A stretch of DNA of 64,000 nucleotides. Source: VAZQ01 sp963702695 (lineage in GTDB: Bacteria > Pseudomonadota > Alphaproteobacteria > Rhizobiales > Xanthobacteraceae). The stretch lies in the NCBI GenBank assembly GCA_963702695.1, contig CAVPDS010000003.1:124001-188000 (forward strand), in the 5' to 3' direction. The translations under genes and the position numbers were made by a program. The notes under the pieces were generated by a model. The model did not search any database. It had not been told where the DNA came from and saw only the letters and a list, made by a program, of their open reading frames with translations. Positions 1 to 8,886 of the stretch are shown one piece after another. The number at the start of each line of letters is the position of its first letter. Position 1 is the stretch's first letter.

Positions 1-489
1 GCCGAAGCGGTCCACAGTATGGTCGCTGCATGCGTAGCGCCCTCCGCCGATCGGATTGCCCTCGCGAGAGACGAAATAGGCCTGGGCCAAATGGAGCGGG
101 TTCGCCGGGCCATCCAGAAAAATCTGAAATCATCGGTGCTGCGACCCGCAGCGCTCTGCCGGATCGCCGGAATCTCAAGATCCCAACTATATCGACTTTT
201 CGAACATAGCGGAGGCGTTGCTCGGTACATCCAGAGACAGCGACTCCTGCAGACCCATGCTGCTTTGTCAGATCCAATGGACCAACGGTCAATTCTCACT
301 ATCGCTGAGGACTTCTGCTTCTCGGATGCCTCCACCTTCAGCCGCGCCTTCCGACAGGAATTTGGTTGCAGCCCAAGCGACGTCCGATCTGCGGCACTAG
401 GCGGCCGGCCGTTGAGGGTGAGACGCTCAGCCCAGCCGGAAGCCGGGACCAGACACTTCGCTGATTTTCTCCGGATTGCACAGCGTTAG
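1..489 (+). CDS. AraC-family transcriptional regulator, C-terminal part (cut by window start)
   Basis: The reading frame is open to the first base, so the gene begins upstream of the window; the first internal ATG at 19 is unlikely to be the true start. The visible 162 codons carry a typical AraC/XylS DNA-binding domain of two helix-turn-helix units: one around the ALCRIAGISRSQLYRLF segment, and a second around SILTIAEDFCFSDASTFSRAFRQ, ending in the family signature (FRQEFGCSPSDVR). The sensory N-terminal domain is outside the window, so the ligand and target genes cannot be inferred. It reads toward the DUF1269 gene but is separated from it by about 260 bases. Confidence 0.85.
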   Translation, partial: AEAVHSMVAACVAPSADRIALARDEIGLGQMERVRRAIQKNLKSSVLRPAALCRIAGISRSQLYRLFEHSGGVARYIQRQRLLQTHAALSDPMDQRSILTIAEDFCFSDASTFSRAFRQEFGCSPSDVRSAALGGRPLRVRRSAQPEAGTRHFADFLRIAQR

Positions 490-747
490 GCTTCGAAGCG
501 CGCTTCCGCTGAGCATGACGTTCTTGGACTTGTGCTGTCAGGCGAAGGTCAGCGGTGGTGTGGGGAATTTGAAACGCAGTGCACGGCCGTGGGATTCTGA
601 GTTAACCTAAAGCAGGTCGGCATACTGTATGGCTTGAGCAGCGATCAGTTAAGCCGCACGCGTTTTGCATTTAAGAATTTGGTGGGCGCGGCAAGAGAAG
701 GGGGGCACGAAGAGTTTCGCAGTGGGGTGCCCAGTACGGAGTGTGAA

Positions 748-1263
748 ATGAGCAATTTGGTTGTCCTTGGATTCGACGGGATTCATACCGCCGACGAGGT
801 CTTGAATAAGCTGCGCTCGCTTCAAAAGGAGTATTTGATTGATTTGGAGGACGCTTGTGTCGTCGAGCGTGAAGCGAGTGGAAAAGTTTACATAAAACAG
901 GCCGTCAATCTCACGGCGCTGGGCGCGGCAACCGGCGGCAGCAGGGGTGCGTTGTGGGGTGCATTGGTCGGGATTCTCTTCATGAATCCGTTGGCCGGAA
1001 TGGCAATCGGTGCGATTACCGGTGCAGGCGCCGGCGCCTTGTCAGGATCATTGGTCGACTTCGGCATCCGCGACGATTTCATCAAGAAACTCAGTGAGAC
1101 GATTCCCCAAGGCTCCTCGGCACTGTTCGTGCTCTTCAAGAGCGTGAATGAAGACAAGGTGCTGCCAGAGATCGAGCAATATAAGGCGCGAGTGCTGAAG
1201 ACCTCGTTGTCGAATGACGACGAGGCGAGACTGAAAGCTGCGCTGAGCAAGGTTGCGGCCTGA
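748..1263 (+). CDS. DUF1269-family membrane-associated protein
   Basis: A 171-residue protein beginning MSNLVVLGFDG. The frame is open further upstream to 634, but the ATG at 748 gives the usual family length and N-terminus. A glycine/alanine-rich hydrophobic stretch around residues 55-105 (GALWGALVGILF, AIGAITGAGAGALSG) is flanked by soluble segments, the pattern of the DUF1269 family (small stress-associated proteins of unknown biochemical function). The C-terminal half has the conserved segment around SALFVLFKSVNEDKVLPEI. It lies in front of the lactate-permease operon but 131 bases away, so it is probably separately expressed. The family call rests on memory of the pattern. Confidence 0.75.
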   Translation: MSNLVVLGFDGIHTADEVLNKLRSLQKEYLIDLEDACVVEREASGKVYIKQAVNLTALGAATGGSRGALWGALVGILFMNPLAGMAIGAITGAGAGALSGSLVDFGIRDDFIKKLSETIPQGSSALFVLFKSVNEDKVLPEIEQYKARVLKTSLSNDDEARLKAALSKVAA

Positions 1264-1394
1264 TGATCCCGTTCGAATATTCGGACGTCCCCACTTTCCT
1301 CCTTCGCTGAGCGGCACTCGATCAGACGCGATCGTGGGTGACCATCGGCGATGCGAAGGAAATAGAGCAGTAGAAAGCGATACGGGAGGAAGGA

Positions 1395-3017
1395 ATGACG
1401 GCACAGGTCCCCGTTGATCTCGTTCACTGGGTGCTGGCGACGCTCTCGATCATAGCGCTGCTCGTATTTCTCGTTCCGCTCCGTTGGCGCGCCCCGGAAG
1501 CGGGGCCGGTGGCGATGTTTACAGCGGCTATTGTTGCGCTGGTCGCTTTCCGCACGCCCTGGGATACTTTGGCGGTCGCTGGTGCAAAAGGCGTGTGGGA
1601 CGCCATTTTTATTTTGTACGTCATGTGGCCGGCGCTGTTCCTGTATCAGATCACTAAACAGGCCGGCGCGTACGACGCGCTGCGGCAAGGCATTGCCCGC
1701 TTTAGCCGCAACGAGTTGTTCATCATCTTGGCGTTGAGCTGGGTTTTTTCGTCTTTCCTACAAGGCATCGCCGGGTTCGGCGCCCCCATCGCCGTGGTCG
1801 CGCCGTTGTTGCTCGCCATGGGCGTGAAGCCGGTTTACGCCGCGACTATGTCCATCATCGCGCATGCGTGGGCCAGATTCTTCGGCACCCTTGGCGTAGG
1901 CTGGCTGGCAACGCTGCAAGTGGCCAACTTGGAAGACATCCCAAGGGCCGCCTACGAAGCGTGTCTGTTGTTGTTGATCCCGACTTATTTGGGGGGCCTT
2001 CTCGTCGTGTGGCTCTACGGCCGCGGGCCGGCGGTGCGTCACGCTTGGCCGCTCGTATTGATCCTCGGAACCATCCTCGGAGTCGGTCAGCTCCTCTTCG
2101 CGATCATCAGTCCGGAATTGTCTACTTTCTTGGCGGCAGCCGTCGCTCTTCTCGCCCTCTACCCGTTGTCTCGCTGGGACCGTTACGGCAAGCCGATCAC
2201 AGACATCAGCGAGCGACCGGCGATGATGGAAAGACACGCGGACGAACAGCAAGAGGTGGCGCCGGTCATGAGCCTCGCCATGTCGTCGCTACCCTACATC
2301 GTACTGACGGCCGTGACACTCAGCGTCCTGTTGATTCCGCCCCTCAACCAAGCGCTGCGGCAGTTCCGGGTGGGACTGCCGTTTCCAGCGGTGGAAACCG
2401 GCTTCGGCATACAAAACGCCGCGGTCGAGCGCTATGCGCCGTTCGCGCCATTCACGCATCCTGGAACGATGCTGCTGATTACGGCCATCATCATGTGGAT
2501 CATCTACACTGCGGGAGGGTACTACCGTACTTGGGAAGCCCGTCACGGGTCCGAGAATCTGGGGTGGAGCCTCATCGTCGATGCCGTGCCTGCGTCTGTC
2601 CCGGTGATCGCCTTTCTGGTGATGAGCCGTATCCTCGACCACAGCGGCCAAACGCAGGTGCTCGCGAACGGCATCGCTCACGTCGCGCCGCCTTTGATCT
2701 ATGCCAGTATTGCCAGCATGATCGGGGCACTTGGCGCGTTCATGACATCGAGCAGCACGGCATCAAACGTGCTCTTTGGCGGGCTGCAGAGCGACGTGGC
2801 GCAACTGCACGGTCTGTCGAGGGAGACAATCATCGCCGCGCAGGCCGCCGGCAGTGCATACGGCAACGCCATCGGTCCGGCCAACGTCGTACTGGGCACG
2901 AGCATCACCGGTATCAAGGGTCAGGAAGGCGCGGTTCTGCGTCAGGCTCTGCCCTGGACAATCGTGGTTGCGGTGCTGACAGGTGTGGCGACGGTCGCAT
3001 TGGTCCTTATTCGCTAA
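1395..3017 (+). CDS. L-lactate permease family (LctP-like) transporter
   Basis: A 540-residue polytopic inner-membrane protein with about 12-14 hydrophobic segments. The stretch SSFLQGIAGFGAPIAVVAPLL near residues 117-138 and the C-terminal GAFMTSSSTASNVLFGGLQ and GNAIGPANVVLGTS motifs are characteristic of the LctP family, which imports lactate, glycolate or related 2-hydroxy acids by proton symport. The start at 1395 is supported by GGGAGGAAGGA directly upstream. It is followed after 9 bases by a 72-residue membrane protein and then a gamma-glutamyltransferase-like gene, probably one operon. The substrate is not known; the context leaves open a hydroxy-acid or a peptide-derived acid. Confidence 0.88.
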   Translation: MTAQVPVDLVHWVLATLSIIALLVFLVPLRWRAPEAGPVAMFTAAIVALVAFRTPWDTLAVAGAKGVWDAIFILYVMWPALFLYQITKQAGAYDALRQGIARFSRNELFIILALSWVFSSFLQGIAGFGAPIAVVAPLLLAMGVKPVYAATMSIIAHAWARFFGTLGVGWLATLQVANLEDIPRAAYEACLLLLIPTYLGGLLVVWLYGRGPAVRHAWPLVLILGTILGVGQLLFAIISPELSTFLAAAVALLALYPLSRWDRYGKPITDISERPAMMERHADEQQEVAPVMSLAMSSLPYIVLTAVTLSVLLIPPLNQALRQFRVGLPFPAVETGFGIQNAAVERYAPFAPFTHPGTMLLITAIIMWIIYTAGGYYRTWEARHGSENLGWSLIVDAVPASVPVIAFLVMSRILDHSGQTQVLANGIAHVAPPLIYASIASMIGALGAFMTSSSTASNVLFGGLQSDVAQLHGLSRETIIAAQAAGSAYGNAIGPANVVLGTSITGIKGQEGAVLRQALPWTIVVAVLTGVATVALVLIR

Positions 3018-3026
3018 GGAGGATTT

Positions 3027-3245
3027 ATGGACAAGCTAACTGCAGAGATCATCGCGCTGCTGCTGCTGTTCGCCGCGTTCCCCCTGACGAGCTTTGGCGC
3101 GACAGGCGGCTACACTTTGGTGTGGTGGCTGGGGCTCGCCTGCCTTGTTATCGGCGGTCTGCTGCCGATTATAACGCGATTCATGGATCACTCGGGCGAC
3201 AAAATCAGGGACGCTGGCATGGAGTTCGACGAACGAACGTCCTAG
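3027..3245 (+). CDS. Small two-helix membrane protein in the LctP operon
   Basis: A 72-residue protein with two hydrophobic helices (about residues 7-24 and 30-50) and a charged C-terminal tail. It has an excellent ribosome-binding site (AAGGAGG, 5 bases before ATG) and starts 9 bases after the permease stop, so it is very likely real and co-translated. I do not recognise a named family. Its position between a transporter and an enzyme suggests an accessory or small regulatory subunit of the permease, which is inference only. Confidence 0.7.
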   Translation: MDKLTAEIIALLLLFAAFPLTSFGATGGYTLVWWLGLACLVIGGLLPIITRFMDHSGDKIRDAGMEFDERTS

Positions 3246-3338
3246 TCGCTGCCGAGAGATGCACAACGTCATTATGACGAGGCCGCAGATTCATGAGCGG
3301 ATGGTACCGGTTCTGTCGCGGAGAGGAGAGTGACGAGC

Positions 3339-5000
3339 ATGATAAATCCCAATGGTCCCCGCACAGGCCGCCCTCCATGCCACGCGCCTCGGGGGGTGGT
3401 CTCAACACCGCACTACCTTGCCAGTTCGGCGGGACTGCAGATGCTGCAGCGTGGGGGTACCGCCGTGGATGCCGCGATTGCGGCAAATGCCGTATTGTGC
3501 GTGGCTTATCCCCATATGGCGGGCTTGGGCGGCGACGGTTTTTGGCTGATCGCCGAGCCGAAAACCGGCGCCGTGCATGGGATCAATGCCAGCGGTCCCG
3601 CAGCGCGCCTGGCGACACTCGACTACTATCGTCCACGCAGCCAAGACAATGAAATCCCCGCGCGCGGACCGCTCGGCATACTGACGGTGCCGGGTGCGAT
3701 CGACGGCTGGCGGCTGGCTCATGAACGATTTGGACGAGTTCCATGGAGCGAGCTGTTTGAGTCCGCAATTGCATATGCCCGTGACGGCATACCGGTTAGT
3801 CGCTCGCTAACCGATTGGCTGATACAGGATGAGCCGATTCTTAGCAAATATCCGGCGACCGCTGCCGTCTTCTTGCCGGGCGGTCGCATCCTGCGCGAAG
3901 GTGCGCGCTTGGTCCAAGGAGATCTTGCCTGCTCTCTCCAGCACATCGCCAGTCAAGGAGCGCGCGCCGGTTACTACGAGGGGGCGATCGCCGAACGAAT
4001 TTGCGCGGCGGTACAGCCGCAAGGCTCGCCCTTGCGAGCGGATGATTTTGCTGACTTCCATGCCGAATGGGTGCAGCCGATAACGTCCACGTATCGGGGT
4101 TATGATGTTTACGAACTGCCGCCGAACACCCAGGGCTTCACAGCGCTACAGATTCTCAATCTGATCGAAGGATACGATGTCAAAGCGTGGGGTGATGGTT
4201 CAGCAGATTACTATCACCATATGGCTGAGGCAGTTAAGGTCGCATTTGCCGACCGCGAAGAGTGGCTCACGGATCCGCGCTTTGTGGATATTCCGGTGCA
4301 ACGCTTGATCGCAAAAGCTTATGCCGATGAGCGGCGGCGGTTGATCGACCCCGAGCACGCCCAAGACATCGCCGCGGTGCCTGCTGGCGTTTCCTACGCG
4401 CATCCGCACGAGCGTCGGGCGCCTGACGGCGATACATGTTATTTCTGCGCCGCAGACCGGGACGGAATGGTGGTCTCGCTGATCCAATCCATTTATCACG
4501 ACTTCGGCAGCGCTGTGATTGGCGGCGATACTGGCATCATTTTGCAAAACCGCGGCGCTTTCTTTGCGCTTGATGAAAAGCATCCCAACCATCTGCAGCC
4601 GGGGAAGCGAACGTTCCACACATTGATTCCCGGAATGCTTGTGCGCGACGGGAAGCCTGTCCTCGCATTCGGATCCATGGGTGGTGAAGGGCAGCCGCAG
4701 TCGCAAGCTGCTCTTGCGACCCGTATTATCGATTTCGAATACAACGTACAGCAGGCGATCGAGGCGCCGCGCTGGTTGATGGGCCGCACGTGGGGAACAC
4801 GTTCGCGCAACATGTCCCTCGAAGGACGGATCTCTGATGAGGTCGTGCGAGAATTGAAGCGGCGTGGGCAGCCCGTGCAAATGGTTACGGATTGGAACGA
4901 CAATATGGGGCATGCGCACGCCATTCGCGTTGATCACGCAACCGGACTACTCGAAGGTGGAGCCGATCCGCGCGGCGACGGCGCTGCACTGGGCTACTGA
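3339..5000 (+). CDS. Gamma-glutamyltransferase family protein (Ntn hydrolase)
   Basis: A 553-residue member of the gamma-glutamyltranspeptidase/CapD superfamily, which is made as a precursor and cleaves itself before a threonine that becomes the nucleophile. The expected site is the Thr in GDTCYF (about residue 366), followed by the conserved ADRDGMVVSLIQS block. Other family motifs are GGTAVDAAIAANAVL near the N-terminus, GLGGDGFWL, and GSMGGEGQPQSQ near the C-terminus. A GTG at 3330 is possible, but GAGAGGAG is correctly spaced for ATG 3339. No clear signal peptide is visible, unlike periplasmic glutathione hydrolases. Linkage to a lactate-permease-type transporter suggests action on an imported gamma-glutamyl or amide compound (inference). 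Confidence 0.85.
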   Translation: MINPNGPRTGRPPCHAPRGVVSTPHYLASSAGLQMLQRGGTAVDAAIAANAVLCVAYPHMAGLGGDGFWLIAEPKTGAVHGINASGPAARLATLDYYRPRSQDNEIPARGPLGILTVPGAIDGWRLAHERFGRVPWSELFESAIAYARDGIPVSRSLTDWLIQDEPILSKYPATAAVFLPGGRILREGARLVQGDLACSLQHIASQGARAGYYEGAIAERICAAVQPQGSPLRADDFADFHAEWVQPITSTYRGYDVYELPPNTQGFTALQILNLIEGYDVKAWGDGSADYYHHMAEAVKVAFADREEWLTDPRFVDIPVQRLIAKAYADERRRLIDPEHAQDIAAVPAGVSYAHPHERRAPDGDTCYFCAADRDGMVVSLIQSIYHDFGSAVIGGDTGIILQNRGAFFALDEKHPNHLQPGKRTFHTLIPGMLVRDGKPVLAFGSMGGEGQPQSQAALATRIIDFEYNVQQAIEAPRWLMGRTWGTRSRNMSLEGRISDEVVRELKRRGQPVQMVTDWNDNMGHAHAIRVDHATGLLEGGADPRGDGAALGY

Positions 5001-5230
5001 CTTCTCGCGGAGGTTCCGGGTCGGCGGCCAGTTTCCCTGTGGTCAGCTTGCACGGCTTGCCGGTGGGATCCAATAGGCGTGGTAGTGTATCAAGTCCTGC
5101 CGGACCCAAGCTGGTCTAATATGAGCCGATGGTCCGTTCCGGTCGACTAGACGGGACTCGCGGTCAATCGAATTTCATTCGGTTCAGGGTCGATCCGAGC
5201 ATCCTCTGTCGACGCGAAGCAAATGATAGC

Positions 5231-5419
5231 TCATTTCGCGTAGCCCTGAGATCTCAGCCAATCGATCTTGCGGCTTCCCTGCAGCCAGTCATCAATCTCA
5301 GCTTTGCTCGCAAACCCTTTGATGTACCGAATTTCGGCACCGGGGTAGTGAGCCTCAATTTGCCAGTCGTCCTCGGCAAGGCGGTTGTGTTTGAACGTGA
5401 CGCGGGGAGATTTGCTCAT
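5231..5419 (-). CDS. Conserved-looking small hypothetical protein
   Basis: A 62-residue hydrophilic protein (MSKSPRVTFKHNRLAEDDW...). Composition is balanced and charged, with no low-complexity bias, and codon use fits a real gene; similar short proteins occur in Bradyrhizobium-type genomes. No domain is recognised and no operon partner is close. Judged real mainly on sequence character. Confidence 0.55.
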   Translation of the reverse strand: MSKSPRVTFKHNRLAEDDWQIEAHYPGAEIRYIKGFASKAEIDDWLQGSRKIDWLRSQGYAK

Positions 5420-5617
5420 GACACCAATATGCCCCCGTCACACGTCAATTTCCAGCACCGGATTAAATGCGTCTGTTCCATGGTCAACGCTCGTTCGTTC
5501 GCCCTCGGAATATCACAAGCGCCGGGCTGCGCGTTGAGCAAAAATCGAGCGCACGAGAAAGGAAACCGGCGCACCATCGGCGCGCCGGCCCCCGCTCTAG
5601 CTATCGTGATCTTCGGC

Positions 5618-6007
5618 CTAGTAGCACAGGCCAAGAATCCATATCTCGTAGCTGCAACCCCCGTAATAAACCCAGCGTCCGCCGCGGAAGAACCGGCCGC
5701 CGCGCACGCGGTTGCCGACGTGTACACCGCGATCAACGACGTGTGCGCTACGACCAGTGACGCGCACACCTCCGCCGACGCCGGAGCGGGAGTTGTTGCC
5801 ACCGCCGCCGTGGACGCCAGCACGGCCACCCCCACCACCACCACCACCACCACCACCACCGCTGTGGCGCTGAACTTGTTCCACCGGAGACATATCCGCC
5901 GCTGCGTTCAGGAGGGCTGAACCGCTAATTGACGCTGCGGTCGCGGCCGACGTGCCAGTAAGGCCAATGCCCGCTGCCATAAGCATCGGGATGAAAATTG
6001 CACGCAT
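5618..6007 (-). CDS. Secreted glycine-rich small protein
   Basis: A 129-residue protein starting MRAIFIPMLMAAGIGL with a clear signal peptide (likely cleavage near TSAATAA, residue 22-27). The mature part has an uninterrupted run of about 12 glycines encoded by a GGT/GGC triplet repeat, a Gly/Arg/Val-rich middle, and a short C-terminus with WVYYGGCSYEIWILGLCY. The start at 6007 is preferred over an ATG 15 codons upstream because AGGAAGG lies just before it. Glycine-rich exported proteins of this type are common in Bradyrhizobium, and their role is unknown. Confidence 0.7.
   Translation of the reverse strand: MRAIFIPMLMAAGIGLTGTSAATAASISGSALLNAAADMSPVEQVQRHSGGGGGGGGGGGGRAGVHGGGGNNSRSGVGGGVRVTGRSAHVVDRGVHVGNRVRGGRFFRGGRWVYYGGCSYEIWILGLCY
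5832..5860. repeat. Trinucleotide (CCA/TGG) microsatellite inside the glycine-rich gene
   Basis: About nine to ten tandem CCA triplets on the plus strand, encoding the polyglycine run of the minus-strand protein. Slippage here would change glycine number without shifting the frame. Confidence 0.85.
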
Positions 6008-6385
6008 GTGGGTTCCTTCCTGGAAATGGTGAGGCTGATAGAGGGATCGCACGGCTGTTTGTGGGTTGCCGCTTCGGCCGGGAGGGATGCCGAGGTTCTA
6101 TCGCTGCGCAGTTGGGTCGATCTCGTCGCCGCACAATCAATACCTGCCCAGGGATAGATGCCCTTAATTCCGTCCCACAAGCAAGCGGCCCCGTCACGCC
6201 AAATCCCAACCGTAGCCCGATGGACCAACGCAAGCACGATCGGCGCCGGCGCGGGCCCTACGCATGTACTCGCTGGCTTACCCGCAGCGTTGGGATCGGC
6301 CGGCGGTCGTCGTCATGACGACTCCGGGTGCTGGTTCTTGGCTCGCGTAAACACGGAACTCTATATAAATCTTGGCGAAAGAAAG
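6008..6385. other. Intergenic stretch, no gene recognised
   Basis: About 380 bases between the glycine-rich gene (minus) and the split small ORF (plus). Short open frames here have biased composition and no recognisable product. It must hold the promoter of the glycine-rich gene, but no clear promoter motif was identified. Confidence 0.5.
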
Positions 6386-6622
6386 GTGAGCGGCTTCCAC
6401 ATTGCTGTCGCGATCGTCGGACTTATCGCCATCCTCACGTCAGGGGCTCTTTCCGAGAGAGGACCATAGGGTAAGCGAGAGGCCGATGATCGCATCGAAA
6501 GATACGAAACTTTTGGCGAAACCGCCTCGGCGCTCCGCGAAAAGATTAAGGAAGTAGAATTTATGTCAGAGGCAACTTTGTCCGCCCGTGAGGGATTCCC
6601 AGCACGGCTTAGAAACAATTGA
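6386..6622 (+). pseudogene. Possible small membrane protein gene split by an in-frame TAG
   Basis: From GTG 6386 (GAAAG just upstream) the frame encodes a hydrophobic helix (GFHIAVAIVGLIAILTSGAL) ending in SERGP and a TAG at 6467-6469. The same frame then continues for 50 further codons with a strongly protein-like, charged helical sequence (EADDRIERYETFGE, ALREKIKEVEF, SEATLSAREG) to TGA at 6620-6622. The second part has no start codon near its beginning. The simplest reading is one gene for a one-helix membrane protein with a cytoplasmic helical tail, interrupted by a nonsense mutation. Two unrelated reading frames by chance is the alternative. Confidence 0.35.
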
Positions 6623-6727
6623 TGGGAAGCCTCAAAGGTATTGGCGACAACGGCATGCGCCTGGAGCGCGTGCACGCCAAGCCAAATAGCAAGGCCTGAT
6701 CTTCCCAACTCACAATCCGAGGTGAAA

Positions 6728-7108
6728 ATGAAGCGAGCTGTCCTCGCCGCGATTTGCGTTGTGTTGTCGTGTACAGGCGCCGCAGAAGCGCGCCGAAGTC
6801 ATCATCGCCATGCGAGCGCTTCGTCTCGCGAGGGCCGGCCCGCGGCTTGGTGTGGATGGTGGATGCGAAAGCAGGTCGGCCACGATCCCGGCGGCGCCTA
6901 CAATCTCGCTCGCAATTGGAAAAATTGGGGCGTGAACGCTGACAGCCCTGGTGCCGGCGTCGTCGTTGTGTGGCCCCATCATGTTGGCCGAATTGTCGGC
7001 CGCGCCGGCGGCGGCCGATGGATCGTCAGCAGTGGGAATGATGGTCATGCGGTCCGAACCCGCCCACGCTCTCTGGCAGGGGCAATTGCGTTCCGGAGGG
7101 GAACGTGA
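6728..7108 (+). CDS. Small exported protein with CHAP-like core
   Basis: A 126-residue protein starting MKRAVLAAICVVLSCTGAAEA, a clear signal peptide (cleavage near residue 21). The frame is open upstream, but GAGGTGAAA before ATG 6728 and the signal peptide fix the start. The mature part contains AAWCGWWMRKQVG and later VVVWPHHVGRIVG and SSGNDGHAV, the Cys/His spacing seen in small NlpC/P60- or CHAP-like proteins. A peptidoglycan amidase or peptidase role is therefore possible; no substrate is known. Similar proteins recur in Bradyrhizobium. Confidence 0.65.
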   Translation: MKRAVLAAICVVLSCTGAAEARRSHHRHASASSREGRPAAWCGWWMRKQVGHDPGGAYNLARNWKNWGVNADSPGAGVVVVWPHHVGRIVGRAGGGRWIVSSGNDGHAVRTRPRSLAGAIAFRRGT

Positions 7109-7146
7109 TGCCGCTGCCAAGTCGATTTGCGGTTGGAGCCGCGACC

Positions 7147-8886
7147 TCACGCCGAAAACCGACTGTTGAGGAAGGCAAACAGCCGTTCGGCCTTGTCTGC
7201 GGTCTCGCGGCCGATGTCGGACAGATAAGGCATTTTGCGCAACTCCTGCAGCTCCTTGCGGATTATCTTGGAGACCGCTTCCTGGTTGAATGCGACACCG
7301 ACGTTCGCAAATCCGCGCGCAACCCGGGCGGCGAGCGTTCCGGAACCGACCGGCGCGACGGACTTGACGCCAGCGCGCGTCAAGGGCGTGGCGTGAACCT
7401 CATGCGCTTTCCGGAGATAGTGTCTCTCCGAGAGCAAGTCCTCGATTCCCATGTCGCCGGATTGGCCCAGGGCGTCGCCTAAAAGCACCGTCGACGAATG
7501 CGTGCCCTTGTAATGCGTGAGCCATTTCGTCCGCAGCGCGGCTTCCTGTTCGCGGCCTTCATCGTCCGAATCAAAGAGCGCGACGATTTCGAGACCTTGC
7601 CCGACCATGAAGGTCGCGCGATACACGATCCCCGACGCGCTACCCGCCGCGACGATTGCTACGTCGTCCGCCAAACCGGACCTTCCTGATCGTTCCAACA
7701 GGCTCGAGAGCGCCGTCAAGATGAACAGCTCGTCAGCCCCCGCGACGACTAGATTTTTATGAGCGACGAGTTCCTGCTGGGACGCTTTCATCCCGAGCGC
7801 CGCCTGCAGCGTCAACTTTTCATCCGGCCCGCTCGCGGCCAAATCGTCGGAAACGGACGCCGACCGATCCTCGCGTTCCTTCATCACGTGAATGCGGCTG
7901 GGTTCTCGGATATCGACCAGGAATGGAAGATGAGTTGTGTAGATCAGGGTATTTTCGCGCGCATATGCATCAAAGCGCCGGATCAGGTCGTCCTGACTGC
8001 CGGGATGAAGATGCATTCCCGGTTCATCAAGCAGCAGCACGCATCCGGCAAATGTGCCGCCGCTATCGTGCATGAAGCGCAAATCGAACGAGAAGAACCA
8101 TTGGAATCCTTTTGACTGCTCTTCAAGGGGAAGCATTCCGATGCCCTTGTCGAGCTCCTCGATCTCGGTAAAAAACCGTTGGCCATCGGCGCGAAACTGA
8201 ATCTTGTACGGATTTTGCGCCCAACGCTCCGCAACGGCGCTGGTCAGCATTTGTCCGGCATCCTGAAGATCGTATTGCCGTTCGCGGATGGTACCCGGAT
8301 CGTAGGAGTTCCCCTGCTCGATCAGCTTCTTCAGATCCAATCCCGCCAGCTTGAAAATCATCAGCAAGGTTTCGTCTTGCGGCGTCGGCTGGTTGATCCG
8401 CTGCAACAATTGATCGAGATTCGCAGTGCCTTCAAAGCTGCGGTAGTCATCCATGTAGATGAAGGTGGGCAGGTGCTTGATGATGCACTCGTGCGCCTGG
8501 CCTTGGCTCGCCGGCAACAGGTCTGGGTGATCAGGAAATTTGACCGCGTACTGACCCGCATAATTCTTCGTTACAATAGCTTTTGATACCGGCGTGGCAG
8601 AATCGTACAGGCCGGCCAATTCGCCGCGTTCAACGTCCAGGTTGAAATGGCCTTCGCACACGACCTGGGTTTCATCCTTGGTCCGCCGTCCGCCCCGCGG
8701 CCAATCGCTCCGCACATCGTACCGGACCGACTTGTCGTGTGGATTAAACTTTTGAAGAGCTTTAAGAAGATTGGTTTTTCCCGATTGATTCTTGCCGACA
8801 ATGCAGGTGAGGGGATCGGCAAGCTCGACCAGCCCCGAGTCCTCAATGTTGCGATATTTGTAAATCCGAAAAGCAGTGAGTTGCAT
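7147..8886 (-). CDS. OLD-family ATPase/TOPRIM nuclease-like protein
   Basis: A 579-residue protein: an SMC-like ABC ATPase followed by a TOPRIM domain, as in overcoming-lysogenization-defect (OLD) nucleases. Walker A is GKNQSGKT (31-38), Walker B VLLLDEPG (283-290), and a switch histidine follows in TTHLPFLVD (about 319). The TOPRIM region has NLVVAGADELFIL (378-390) and LFDSDDEG (437-444). The usual TOPRIM VEG glutamate is replaced by alanine (VAG, codon GCG), so nuclease activity is doubtful; the Asp cluster is intact. The start at 8886 is preferred over an upstream ATG because AAAGGA precedes it. No GajB-like helicase, retron or other defence partner is adjacent, so it stands alone. Confidence 0.85.
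   Translation of the reverse strand: MQLTAFRIYKYRNIEDSGLVELADPLTCIVGKNQSGKTNLLKALQKFNPHDKSVRYDVRSDWPRGGRRTKDETQVVCEGHFNLDVERGELAGLYDSATPVSKAIVTKNYAGQYAVKFPDHPDLLPASQGQAHECIIKHLPTFIYMDDYRSFEGTANLDQLLQRINQPTPQDETLLMIFKLAGLDLKKLIEQGNSYDPGTIRERQYDLQDAGQMLTSAVAERWAQNPYKIQFRADGQRFFTEIEELDKGIGMLPLEEQSKGFQWFFSFDLRFMHDSGGTFAGCVLLLDEPGMHLHPGSQDDLIRRFDAYARENTLIYTTHLPFLVDIREPSRIHVMKEREDRSASVSDDLAASGPDEKLTLQAALGMKASQQELVAHKNLVVAGADELFILTALSSLLERSGRSGLADDVAIVAAGSASGIVYRATFMVGQGLEIVALFDSDDEGREQEAALRTKWLTHYKGTHSSTVLLGDALGQSGDMGIEDLLSERHYLRKAHEVHATPLTRAGVKSVAPVGSGTLAARVARGFANVGVAFNQEAVSKIIRKELQELRKMPYLSDIGRETADKAERLFAFLNSRFSA

Noticed and set aside
5129..5920. Long plus-strand reading frame over the glycine-rich gene
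   Set aside because: It ends in a poly-threonine run that is the antisense of the polyglycine gene and has no protein-like domain; the minus-strand genes with signal peptide explain the region better.
7147..8886. Gabija, retron or other multi-gene defence system around the OLD-like gene
   Set aside because: No UvrD-like helicase, reverse transcriptase or other defence gene flanks it; neighbours are a small exported protein and a dehydrogenase pair.
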